14,359 nt of DNA, from positions 1-14,359 of the forward strand of contig CALKWL010000268.1 in NCBI GenBank assembly GCA_938004235.1, in the 5' to 3' direction. Positions 8,025-14,294 of this stretch are shown here, one piece after another. Made by a program: the position numbers and the translations under genes. Source of the DNA: an uncultured Gammaproteobacteria bacterium (GTDB lineage: Bacteria > Pseudomonadota > Gammaproteobacteria > Halothiobacillales > Halothiobacillaceae). A model generated the notes under the pieces. That model did no database searches, had not been told where the DNA came from, and saw only the letters and a program-made list of their open reading frames with translations. Each line of letters begins with the position of its first letter. Positions within the stretch are counted from its first letter, which is position 1.

Positions 8025-8054
8025 TTGACAGTTATCGCGTTAAGTTAATAAAAT
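8025..8054 (+). promoter_or_regulatory. Sigma70-type promoter for yceD-rpmF
   Basis: A perfect -35 TTGACA (8025-8030), an 18-bp spacer and -10 TAAAAT (8049-8054, 5 of 6 consensus) lie in the divergent gap between yceF and yceD. The predicted transcription start (about 8061) is only a few bases before the yceD ATG at 8064, so this mRNA would be leaderless or nearly so. A matching promoter for yceF on the other strand is not obvious. Confidence 0.6.
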
Positions 8055-8063
8055 TGCAAGATT

Positions 8064-8606
8064 ATGTTCGATCAATGGCAACAGCCGCTGGATATTCCCA
8101 ATCTGATTCGCAAGGGCGTCACGCTTGAGGGTGAGGCTCGAATCAGTGATTTGCTTTCCGTAAAGGAGGCAGGCAAGGGCGCGCAAGCGTCTGGGCGTCT
8201 GGGCGGTATCGTGCTGAATGACCCGCTGGTGCGTTTTGTGTTCAGCTTCGGTCGCAATGAGGCCGGTCATCGACTGATTGAAGGTCGGGTGGATACGACG
8301 GTGGATTTGACCTGTCAGCGTTGTCTTGAGCCGGTAGCGGTCGAGATTCATGCCGAGGTGATGCTCGGCGTGGTCAACCATGAGCAGGATATCGGCAAGT
8401 TGCCGGAGTCTACCGAGCCTTTGGTGCTGGATGAAAATCCAGTGTGGCTGGCAGATTTGATCGAAGATGAGATTTTATTGGCATTGCCGGTTGTGCCGCG
8501 ACACGAGCATCTTTGTGCGCCGTCGCATCGCGAGTACGAAGATGCCGATGTGGTCGAAAATCCTTTCGCCGCCTTGCGTGGTCTGGTCAAACCATCCACG
8601 CATTGA
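8064..8606 (+). CDS. yceD: YceD (DUF177) 23S rRNA accumulation protein
   Basis: This 180-aa cytosolic protein belongs to the YceD/DUF177 family, implicated in 23S rRNA accumulation or 50S biogenesis and nearly always encoded next to rpmF. The CQRCLEP motif (Cys84, Cys87), the acidic LADLIEDEILLALPVVPRHE block (129-148) and the C-terminal ENPFAALRGL (165-174) are diagnostic. Length is close to E. coli YceD (173 aa). The ATG at 8064 is supported by a family-like N-terminus (QQPLDIPNLIRKG). No Shine-Dalgarno is visible in front of it, in keeping with the promoter lying only 10 bases upstream. rpmF follows after 32 bp and is probably co-transcribed. The gene appears intact. Confidence 0.93.
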   Translation: MFDQWQQPLDIPNLIRKGVTLEGEARISDLLSVKEAGKGAQASGRLGGIVLNDPLVRFVFSFGRNEAGHRLIEGRVDTTVDLTCQRCLEPVAVEIHAEVMLGVVNHEQDIGKLPESTEPLVLDENPVWLADLIEDEILLALPVVPRHEHLCAPSHREYEDADVVENPFAALRGLVKPSTH

Positions 8607-8638
8607 TTTTTTTGTTTGAATTTCTGGAGTTTTGAAGC

Positions 8639-8824
8639 ATGGCCGTACAACAAACCCGCAAGAGCCGTTCCAAGCGTGATATGCGTCGCGCACACGATTT
8701 TCTGACCAAGCCGACTGTTTCCATCGAGCGTACCAGCGGTGAAGCGCATCTGCGCCATCACGTCAGCGCCGACGGTTTCTATCGCGGTCGCAAGGTCATT
8801 GAGACGGCCACTGAGCAAGAGTAA
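8639..8824 (+). CDS. rpmF: 50S ribosomal protein L32
   Basis: This 61-aa basic protein starts MAVQQTRKSRSKRDMRR and contains TSGEAHLRHHVSADGFYRGR, the L32 signature shared with E. coli RpmF. It binds 23S rRNA in the large subunit. It has no cysteines, so it is the zinc-free form. A clear GGAG (8626-8629) lies 9 nt before ATG, in contrast to yceD, which suggests strong and independent translation of this small abundant protein. The five-hairpin repeat starts 31 bp after its stop and separates it from plsX, its usual operon partner. Confidence 0.97.
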   Translation: MAVQQTRKSRSKRDMRRAHDFLTKPTVSIERTSGEAHLRHHVSADGFYRGRKVIETATEQE

Positions 8825-8855
8825 CTCAAGGCAGGCGCGGGGCGGCGTTTGGAGC

Positions 8856-9022
8856 TAACAGGAGGCTGAAAAACTCATTCATGAGTTTTTCAGCCCTACC
8901 GAATCCGGTACACGCCCGGATTCGGTAGTGACAAATCAATCACTTGTGTGATTGATTTGCGTGCGGGACATCTATGTCCCGCCATAACAGGCTGCTGAAG
9001 TGAAAATTTCAGCAGCCTGTTA
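8856..9022 (+). repeat. Five-hairpin repeat element, copy 1
   Basis: This 167-bp block consists of five nearly contiguous perfect stem-loops. H1 8864-8895: 15-bp arms, tip CATTCATG. H2 8896-8928: 13-bp arms, loop TACACGC. H3 8932-8959: 12-bp arms, loop TTGT. H4 8963-8982: 9-bp arms, tip CATCTATG. H5 8985-9022: 15-bp arms, loop GTGAAAAT. The block ends are themselves inverted (TAACAGG at 8856-8862, CCTGTTA at 9016-9022). No ORF of note lies within. The same five hairpins occur in the same order, on the other strand, at 14148-14294. It could be a non-autonomous mobile element or a structured RNA in the rpmF 3' region. I do not recognise it as a named family. Confidence 0.85.
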
Positions 9023-9042
9023 TGCTCTTGACGTCGTGTCGC

Positions 9043-9064
9043 GTCGGATGCGAACCATCCCGAC
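9043..9064 (+). other. Leader hairpin upstream of the plsX terminator
   Basis: GTCGGATG (9043-9050) pairs with CATCCCGAC (9056-9064) around CGAAC, with one bulged C. It sits 7 bases before the terminator hairpin, so the two form a tandem-stem leader in front of plsX. The role is unknown. Confidence 0.4.
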
Positions 9065-9071
9065 CTGACAG

Positions 9072-9110
9072 GCGGTGACGATGATGCCAACATCGTGCCG
9101 CTTTTTTTTT
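9072..9110 (+). terminator. Intrinsic terminator (possible attenuator) before plsX
   Basis: The stem is GCGG(9072-9075)-TG-ACGATG(9078-9083), loop ATGCCAA, CATCGT(9091-9096)-G-CCGC(9098-9101). It is followed directly by nine T (9102-9110). The final T is only 25 bases before the plsX ATG, which leaves no room for a normal promoter after it. Either it ends the yceD-rpmF transcript partly, with read-through into plsX, or it is a regulated attenuator. The form of the signal is clear; the regulation is inferred. Confidence 0.7.
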
Positions 9111-9135
9111 ACCTTGATTTCAGTTGAGTGGCTTC

Positions 9136-10149
9136 ATGACCATTACGCTCGCTTTGGATGCGATGGGCGGCGACGCTGCCCCCGGTATTGTGCTTGATGC
9201 GGCTCTGGCTGCATTGAAGCGACATTCAGCATTGGATTTGATACTCGTGGGGCATGAGGACATGCTGCGCGATGCCCTTGGAGCGCGCCAGGTCGAGGCT
9301 GGTGCGCGTTTACGCATTCATCATGCCAGCGAGGTCGTGGCGATGGATGAATCTCCCGCGCTGGCCTTGCGCGGCAAGAAGGATTCTTCCATGCGTGTGG
9401 CCATCAACCTGGTGCGCGATGGGGTGGCGCAAGCCTGTGTGAGTGCGGGCAATACCGGCGCGCTGATGGCGACGGCTAAATTTGTGCTTAAAACCCTGCC
9501 GGGTATCGATCGCCCTGCGATCTGCGCCATGATTCCGAACCGCAGCGGGCATACGCATATGCTTGATCTGGGGGCGAATGTGGAGTGCAGCGCCGAACAT
9601 CTGCTGCAATTTGCTGTCATGGGTTCGGTTCTGGCCTCGGCGGTGGATCAAAACCAAAATCCGCGTGTCGGTCTGTTGAATGTCGGCGCCGAAGCCATCA
9701 AGGGCAACGATACCGTCAAGGCGGCGGCGCGTTTGCTGGAGGCCTGTCCCATCAATTACATCGGCTATGTGGAAGGCGACGATATTTACAAAGGCGCGGC
9801 GGACGTGGTGGTTTGCGATGGCTTTGTCGGTAACGTGGCGCTCAAGGCGAGCGAGGGCGTGGCCAAAATGATTAGCGGGCAGATGCGCGAAGAATTTAAG
9901 CGCAATCTGTTCACCAAGTTGGCGGCGCTGGTGTCGCTGCCGGTTTTGAATTCACTGAAGCATCGTTTTGATCCGCGTCGCTATAACGGTGCGAGCCTGC
10001 TCGGGTTGCAGGGGATTGTGATTAAAAGTCATGGCGGAGCCGATGCTTATTCGTTTGGCTATGCGATTGACACCGCGATTCACGAAGTTGAGCAGGATGT
10101 GCCCAATCGTATTGATCGTCAGCTTGAAGCCTTGTTGGCGCAGAGGTAA
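9136..10149 (+). CDS. plsX: Phosphate acyltransferase PlsX
   Basis: This 337-aa protein makes acyl-phosphate from acyl-ACP, feeding the PlsY glycerol-3-phosphate acyltransferase at the start of phospholipid synthesis. It acts as a peripheral membrane protein. The N-terminal ALDAMGGD (residues 6-13), SAGNTGAL (103-110), LDLGAN (143-148), LNVGAEAIKGND (181-192) and YVEGDDI...CDGFVGNVALK (211-237) are family landmarks. Length is normal. ATG 9136 is preferred over the in-frame TTG at 9124 because MTITLALDAMGGD is the typical start; only a weak GAGTGG precedes it. The gene lies just after a T9 terminator and is followed by fabH after 6 bp, so plsX-fabH is one translational unit. Confidence 0.96.
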   Translation: MTITLALDAMGGDAAPGIVLDAALAALKRHSALDLILVGHEDMLRDALGARQVEAGARLRIHHASEVVAMDESPALALRGKKDSSMRVAINLVRDGVAQACVSAGNTGALMATAKFVLKTLPGIDRPAICAMIPNRSGHTHMLDLGANVECSAEHLLQFAVMGSVLASAVDQNQNPRVGLLNVGAEAIKGNDTVKAAARLLEACPINYIGYVEGDDIYKGAADVVVCDGFVGNVALKASEGVAKMISGQMREEFKRNLFTKLAALVSLPVLNSLKHRFDPRRYNGASLLGLQGIVIKSHGGADAYSFGYAIDTAIHEVEQDVPNRIDRQLEALLAQR

Positions 10150-10155
10150 CCCGTT

Positions 10156-11124
10156 TTGATCTACGCACGTATTACCGGCACGGGTGGTTATCTGCCCGAA
10201 AAAATCCTCACCAATGCTGATCTTGAGCGCATGGTGGAAACCGATGACGCTTGGATCCGCGAGCGCACGGGTATTGAGCAGCGCCATATCGCGGGTGAAA
10301 ACGAAACGACGGTGGATCTGGCTGAACACGCCGCACGGCGCGCCTTGGAGGCGGCGGGCATTGAGGGCAAAGACCTTGATTTGATTATCGTGGCGACGAC
10401 CACGCCGGATCTGGTGTTTCCGAGTACAGCCTGTTTGTTGCAGCACCGTCTGGGCGCGAACGGTTGCGCTGCGTTTGATGTGCAGGCGGTATGCACCGGT
10501 TTTGTGTATGCGCTGGGCGTGGCCGAGAAGTTTATTCGTGCGGGCGGTACGCGCCGTGCTCTGGTGATCGGCGCCGAAACGCTTTCGCGGATTGTTGATT
10601 GGACCGATCGCACCACCTGCGTGCTGTTCGGCGATGGCGCCGGCGCCGTGGTGCTCGAAGCCTCGGAAGAGGCGGGCATCATGTCGGTGCATCTCCATGC
10701 CGATGGCGCGCACAGTGAATTGCTGAGCGTGCCCTGCGGCGTGTCGAAAAATCGTGACCTCTGCAACCAGGGCGGGGTGTTTATCCAGATGAAGGGCAAC
10801 GAGGTGTTCAAAGTCGCGGTCAACACCTTGGGGCGTATTGTGGATGAAACCCTGGATGCTGCCGGTCTGGAAAAGACGGACATCGACTGGTTGGTGCCGC
10901 ATCAGGCCAATACGCGCATTATTGCGGCGACGGCCAAAAAACTCGGTTTGCCCATGGAGCGCGTGGTGCTGACCGTAGCCAGGCACGGTAATACCTCGGC
11001 GGCTTCGGTGCCTCTGGCGCTGGATGCGGCGGTGCGTGACGGACGCATCCGGCGCGGTGACCGCCTGTTGCTGGAGGCCTTCGGCGGCGGGTTTACCTGG
11101 GGCTCGGCTCTGATTCGTTATTGA
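10156..11124 (+). CDS. fabH: Beta-ketoacyl-ACP synthase III (KAS III)
   Basis: This 322-aa protein condenses acetyl-CoA with malonyl-ACP to start type II fatty-acid synthesis. The thiolase-fold catalytic triad is complete: Cys113 in DVQAVCTGF, His249 in PHQANTRI, and Asn279 in HGNTSAAS. The C-terminal EAFGGGFTWGSALIRY is typical. Length matches E. coli FabH (317 aa). The start is a TTG at 10156 (MIYARITGTGGYLPEK), with AGAGG at 10142-10146 overlapping the end of plsX; no ATG gives the conserved N-terminus. After it, fabD, fabG, acpP and fabF are absent from the window, unlike E. coli. The gene appears intact. Confidence 0.96.
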   Translation: MIYARITGTGGYLPEKILTNADLERMVETDDAWIRERTGIEQRHIAGENETTVDLAEHAARRALEAAGIEGKDLDLIIVATTTPDLVFPSTACLLQHRLGANGCAAFDVQAVCTGFVYALGVAEKFIRAGGTRRALVIGAETLSRIVDWTDRTTCVLFGDGAGAVVLEASEEAGIMSVHLHADGAHSELLSVPCGVSKNRDLCNQGGVFIQMKGNEVFKVAVNTLGRIVDETLDAAGLEKTDIDWLVPHQANTRIIAATAKKLGLPMERVVLTVARHGNTSAASVPLALDAAVRDGRIRRGDRLLLEAFGGGFTWGSALIRY

Positions 11125-11200
11125 CGGTTGCGGGCACTGTGGCAGGTGTTTTTTGTCCAGACTGGCGTGATAATGCCCTCATTTATTGAGGTGATTAATT

Positions 11201-11716
11201 ATGGCATTAGAAATTGAGCGTAAGTTTTTGTTGAACAGTGATGCCTGGCGTGGTGCGGTGACGCAAAGCACCCTGTACCGTCAGGGCTATATCACTCCCG
11301 GTCTGGAAGGCGTTAAGGCTTCGGTACGGGTGCGCGTGGAAGGCGCGCAGGGCGTGCTGAATGTCAAGAGCGTGCGTTTGGGCGCCCAACGGCATGAATA
11401 CGAATACGCGATTCCGCTGGCTGAAGCCAACGAAATGCTGGATCTGCTGTGCGGTTCCATCGTGGAAAAAACACGCCATCTGATTCCCATGGGCGGGCAT
11501 GTGTGGGAGGTCGATGAATTTCACGGCGATAACGCGGGTCTGATTGTGGCCGAAATCGAGCTGAGTGCCGTGAACGAAGGTTTTGTGCGTCCGGCGTGGC
11601 TGGGACTCGAAGTCACCGACGACGCGCGCTATTACAATGTCGCGCTTGCAAGCAAGCCCTATAGCGCCTGGACACAGAAACTGGCTGCCCCGGAATGGGA
11701 TGAGCGCGAGTACTGA
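11201..11716 (+). CDS. CYTH/TTM-family inorganic triphosphatase
   Basis: This 171-aa protein is a short, single-domain CYTH (triphosphate tunnel metalloenzyme) protein. It has the defining ExExK motif (EIERK, Glu4, Glu6, Lys8), RVRVE (Arg43, Arg45), the tunnel-lining NVKS (Lys56), EYEY (Glu66, Glu68), WEVDEFHG (102-109), EIEL (118-121) and a terminal SKPYSAW. Bacterial members of this size, such as the Nitrosomonas europaea enzyme, mainly hydrolyse inorganic tripolyphosphate with a divalent metal; adenylate cyclase activity (CyaB type) is less likely for this group. It is cytosolic. GAGGTGA (11188-11194) is a strong ribosome site. The last 17 bp overlap the uvrC start. Association with fabH and uvrC is positional only; no functional link is evident. 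Confidence 0.85.
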   Translation: MALEIERKFLLNSDAWRGAVTQSTLYRQGYITPGLEGVKASVRVRVEGAQGVLNVKSVRLGAQRHEYEYAIPLAEANEMLDLLCGSIVEKTRHLIPMGGHVWEVDEFHGDNAGLIVAEIELSAVNEGFVRPAWLGLEVTDDARYYNVALASKPYSAWTQKLAAPEWDEREY

Positions 11717-13544
11717 AAGCACGGGTTTTGATGCCAAAGCGTTTTTGGCGCGCGCCCCGGAGACGCCCGGGGTTTACCGTATGCTGGATGAGGCCGGAAC
11801 GATTCTTTACGTCGGCAAGGCCAAAGACCTGAAAAAACGCCTGGCGAGCTATTTTCGCAGCAGCGGGCTGGCGCCCAAAACGGCAGCTTTGGTAAGCCGG
11901 ATTGCCGACATCCAGCTTACTGCGACGCATACTGAGACTGAGGCGTTGCTGCTCGAAAATCATCTGATTAAACAGCATCATCCGCGTTACAACGTGCTGA
12001 TGCGCGATGACAAAAGCTATCCCGAGATTTTCCTTGGCACGCATCACGCCTACCCGCGCCTGGAGTATCACCGCGGCCCGCACCGCCAGCCTGGGCGCTA
12101 TTTCGGTCCCTATCCCAGCAGTCTGGCGGTCAGGGAAACCCTGAACCTTTTGCAAAAGGTTTTCTGCCTGCGTGATTGCGTCGATCATGAATTTCAGAAC
12201 CGTTCGCGGCCATGTATGCAGTATCAGATCAAGCGTTGCACCGCGCCTTGCGTCGGTTTTATCTCGCAGGCTGATTACGCGCAGGATGTGAAGGACGCAC
12301 AGGACTTTCTGGAAGGGCGCAGTCAGCAGGTGATTCATGCCTTGGTGGCGCGCATGGAGCAGGCGGCAGAGGCGCTGGCCTTCGAGGATGCGGCCATGCT
12401 GCGCGATCGCATCAGTCAGTTGCGCGCCGTGAGTGAAAAACAGTACGTCAGCACACAGGGCGGCAGTGTCGATGTGCTGGCCTGCGCCCAGGCGGGCGGC
12501 GTGGCCTGCGTCGAGGTGCTGACCATCCGCGACGGACGCAATTTGGGGGGGCGCGCCTATTTTCCAAAAAACACCGAGGAATACGACGAGGCCGAGATCC
12601 TGGCGGCGTTTATCGGCCAGATGTATCTGGAACATGAGGCTCCGCGTGAGCTTTTGCTGAGCCACGAGCCGCACGATCGCCGCTTGCTGGAGCAGGCGCT
12701 GAGCGACTCAGCCGGTCACCTCATCCGCATCCAGTCCGCGCCGCGTGGCGAGCGTGCTCGCTGGGTGGACATGGCGCGGCACAATGCCGAGCTGGCCTTG
12801 GGGCAGCGTCTGGCCTCGCGCGGCAACCAGCAGGCGCGTATGGAAGTGCTGAGCCGTGCGCTTGGCTTTGAACATTTAATCCAGCGCGTCGAGTGCTTTG
12901 ACATCAGCCACACTCTGGGAGAATCCACGGTGGCGTCCTGCGTGGTATTCGGCGTGGAGGGCGCGCTCAAGGCGGCTTACCGGCGTTATAACATCGAAGG
13001 CATTACGCCAGGCGATGACTACGCCGCCATGCAGCAAGCGCTGGAGCGACGTTTTGCCAGAGCGGTGCAGGAAGATGGAGTTTTGCCCGAGGTTTTGCTG
13101 ATTGATGGCGGGGCGGGGCAGGTGGCGCGTGCGCAGGACGTATTGCAGTCGCTTGGTCTGAGTGATGCGGTGATGATTGTCGGCGTGGCCAAGGGCGTGG
13201 AACGCAAGGCGGGGGACGAAACCCTGCTGCTGGCCTCGCAGCGCGGGCATGACACGCGGGTTTTGAATCTGCCACCGCATTCCCCTGGCTTTCACCTGAT
13301 TCAGCAGGTGCGCGACGAGGCGCACCGTTTTGCCATTACCGGGCACCGTGCGCGGCGCGCCAAAACGCGCGAAACTTCGTCACTGGAAAGTATTGCTGGC
13401 ATTGGCAGCCAACGGCGGCAACAATTGCTTAAACACTTTGGCGGTCTTCAGGCTTTGCAGCGCGCCGGCGTGGAGGATATTTGCAGCGTGCCGGGCATCA
13501 GTGCAGCATTGGCGCAGCGAATTTACGATCATTTTCATGGCTAA
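11700..13544 (+). CDS. uvrC: UvrABC excinuclease subunit C
   Basis: This 614-aa nuclease makes both incisions around a lesion in nucleotide excision repair, acting with UvrA and UvrB. The GIY-YIG domain (residues about 20-100, GVYRM and LYVGKAKDLKKRL) does the 3' cut. A cysteine cluster (Cys160, Cys172, Cys180, Cys184 within CLRDC...PCMQYQIKRCTAPC) matches the known iron-sulfur ligands. A UVR domain (about 205-240) contacts UvrB. An RNase H-like domain (ECFDISHTLGEST at 398-410, LLIDGGAGQ at 466-474, RDEAHRFA at 538-545) does the 5' cut, and paired HhH motifs end the protein (SIAGIG, SVPGIS). ATG 11700 gives 614 aa, like E. coli (610), and overlaps the CYTH gene by 17 bp. An in-frame ATG at 11583 would add 39 residues unlike any UvrC. 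Intact. Confidence 0.96.
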   Translation: MSASTESTGFDAKAFLARAPETPGVYRMLDEAGTILYVGKAKDLKKRLASYFRSSGLAPKTAALVSRIADIQLTATHTETEALLLENHLIKQHHPRYNVLMRDDKSYPEIFLGTHHAYPRLEYHRGPHRQPGRYFGPYPSSLAVRETLNLLQKVFCLRDCVDHEFQNRSRPCMQYQIKRCTAPCVGFISQADYAQDVKDAQDFLEGRSQQVIHALVARMEQAAEALAFEDAAMLRDRISQLRAVSEKQYVSTQGGSVDVLACAQAGGVACVEVLTIRDGRNLGGRAYFPKNTEEYDEAEILAAFIGQMYLEHEAPRELLLSHEPHDRRLLEQALSDSAGHLIRIQSAPRGERARWVDMARHNAELALGQRLASRGNQQARMEVLSRALGFEHLIQRVECFDISHTLGESTVASCVVFGVEGALKAAYRRYNIEGITPGDDYAAMQQALERRFARAVQEDGVLPEVLLIDGGAGQVARAQDVLQSLGLSDAVMIVGVAKGVERKAGDETLLLASQRGHDTRVLNLPPHSPGFHLIQQVRDEAHRFAITGHRARRAKTRETSSLESIAGIGSQRRQQLLKHFGGLQALQRAGVEDICSVPGISAALAQRIYDHFHG

Positions 13545-13551
13545 TTTTTCT

Positions 13552-14121
13552 ATGTCTCACCAGCCTACTCTTAATTTGCCAAACATTTTGACCTGGCTGC
13601 GCATCGGCATGATTCCGTTGTTTATCGTGGTGTTTTACCTGCCTTATCCGTGGGCGTATCCCTTGTCGGCACTGATTTTTGCCTTGGCGGGCGTGACGGA
13701 TTTTGTCGATGGCTATCTTGCGCGCAAGCTCAAGCAGGAGTCGCGTTTTGGCGCCTTTCTCGACCCGGTGGCGGATAAATTGCTGGTGGCGGCGGCTCTG
13801 GTGATGCTGGTGTCCGAGCACGGTGACTTCATTCTTGCTCTGCCGGCGATCATTATCATTGGACGCGAAATTGCCATTTCCGCGCTGCGTGAGTGGATGG
13901 CTGAAGTAGGCTCGCGTGGCAAGGTTGCGGTGTCGATGTTGGGAAAACTCAAAACAACCCTGCAAATAGGCGCGATCTTCGCTTTGCTGTATTACCAGCC
14001 TCTGTTTGGCTTGCCGACCTTCGAAATCGGCTTGGTGTTGCTGTACGCTGCGGCACTTCTGACCCTGTTGTCGATGGCAGGCTATCTGCGGGCGGCTTTT
14101 GCTGAAACGGATGAGCGTTGA
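13552..14121 (+). CDS. pgsA: CDP-diacylglycerol-glycerol-3-phosphate 3-phosphatidyltransferase
   Basis: This 189-aa integral membrane protein makes phosphatidylglycerophosphate, the committed step to phosphatidylglycerol and cardiolipin. The CDP-alcohol phosphotransferase motif is complete: D50-FVD-G-YLAR, then G67-AFL-D71-PVA-D75. Hydrophobic helices occupy about 17-48, 76-105 and 135-180, and the REIAISALREWMAE segment (105-118) is PgsA-specific. Length matches E. coli (182 aa). ATG 13552 fits the family N-terminus (NLPNILTWLRI). ATG 13537, which overlaps the uvrC stop as ATGGCTAA, is a credible alternative adding five residues. Neither has a clear Shine-Dalgarno, so translation probably depends on ribosomes finishing uvrC. 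uvrC-pgsA adjacency is shared with E. coli. Confidence 0.94.
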   Translation: MSHQPTLNLPNILTWLRIGMIPLFIVVFYLPYPWAYPLSALIFALAGVTDFVDGYLARKLKQESRFGAFLDPVADKLLVAAALVMLVSEHGDFILALPAIIIIGREIAISALREWMAEVGSRGKVAVSMLGKLKTTLQIGAIFALLYYQPLFGLPTFEIGLVLLYAAALLTLLSMAGYLRAAFAETDER

Positions 14122-14147
14122 GCGCTGTGTTTTGCACGTTGATTTTA

Positions 14148-14294
14148 GGGAAGCGCTGATTTATTCAGCGTTTCCCGCTTGGGGCAGGATGCCCCAACAC
14201 GATTAAAGACGTAAGTCTTTGATTTGTTGGAGCCATCGCGGGCGTGTACCGCGATGAGCGTGCTGATTTATTCCATGGATGGAATAAATCAGCA
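14148..14294 (-). repeat. Five-hairpin repeat element, copy 2 (opposite orientation)
   Basis: This 147-bp block begins 26 bp after pgsA. On the + strand the hairpins are 14148-14176 (11-bp arms with one G-T wobble), 14179-14197 (8-bp arms), 14205-14220 (6-bp arms, extended by CCAACA/TGTTGG), 14234-14256 (8-bp arms, loop GCGTGTA) and 14261-14294 (16-bp arms, tip CATGGATG). Read on the - strand these are H1 to H5 of the copy at 8856-9022, with tips CATCCATG, TACACGC, TTAC, CATCCTG and AATAAAT. GCTGATTTATTC near the left end (14155-14166) recurs inverted at 14282-14293 and directly at 14262-14273. No ORF of note lies inside. Its position could give 3' protection to the uvrC-pgsA mRNA. Confidence 0.8.

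Noticed and set aside
8856..9022. CRISPR-like array
   Set aside because: The units are different hairpins, not identical direct repeats with unique spacers, and no cas genes are present.
11146..11174. Promoter before the CYTH gene (GATAAT at 11169-11174)
   Set aside because: The -10 is plausible but no acceptable -35 lies at the right distance; not strong enough to list.
11583..11699. Upstream in-frame extension of uvrC
   Set aside because: The extra 39 residues would overlap most of the CYTH C-terminus and are unlike UvrC N-termini; ATG 11700 gives the normal length.
13330..13551. Upstream in-frame extension of pgsA inside uvrC
   Set aside because: It would add over 70 residues that are the off-frame reading of the UvrC HhH region; PgsA proteins start just before the LPNILT segment.
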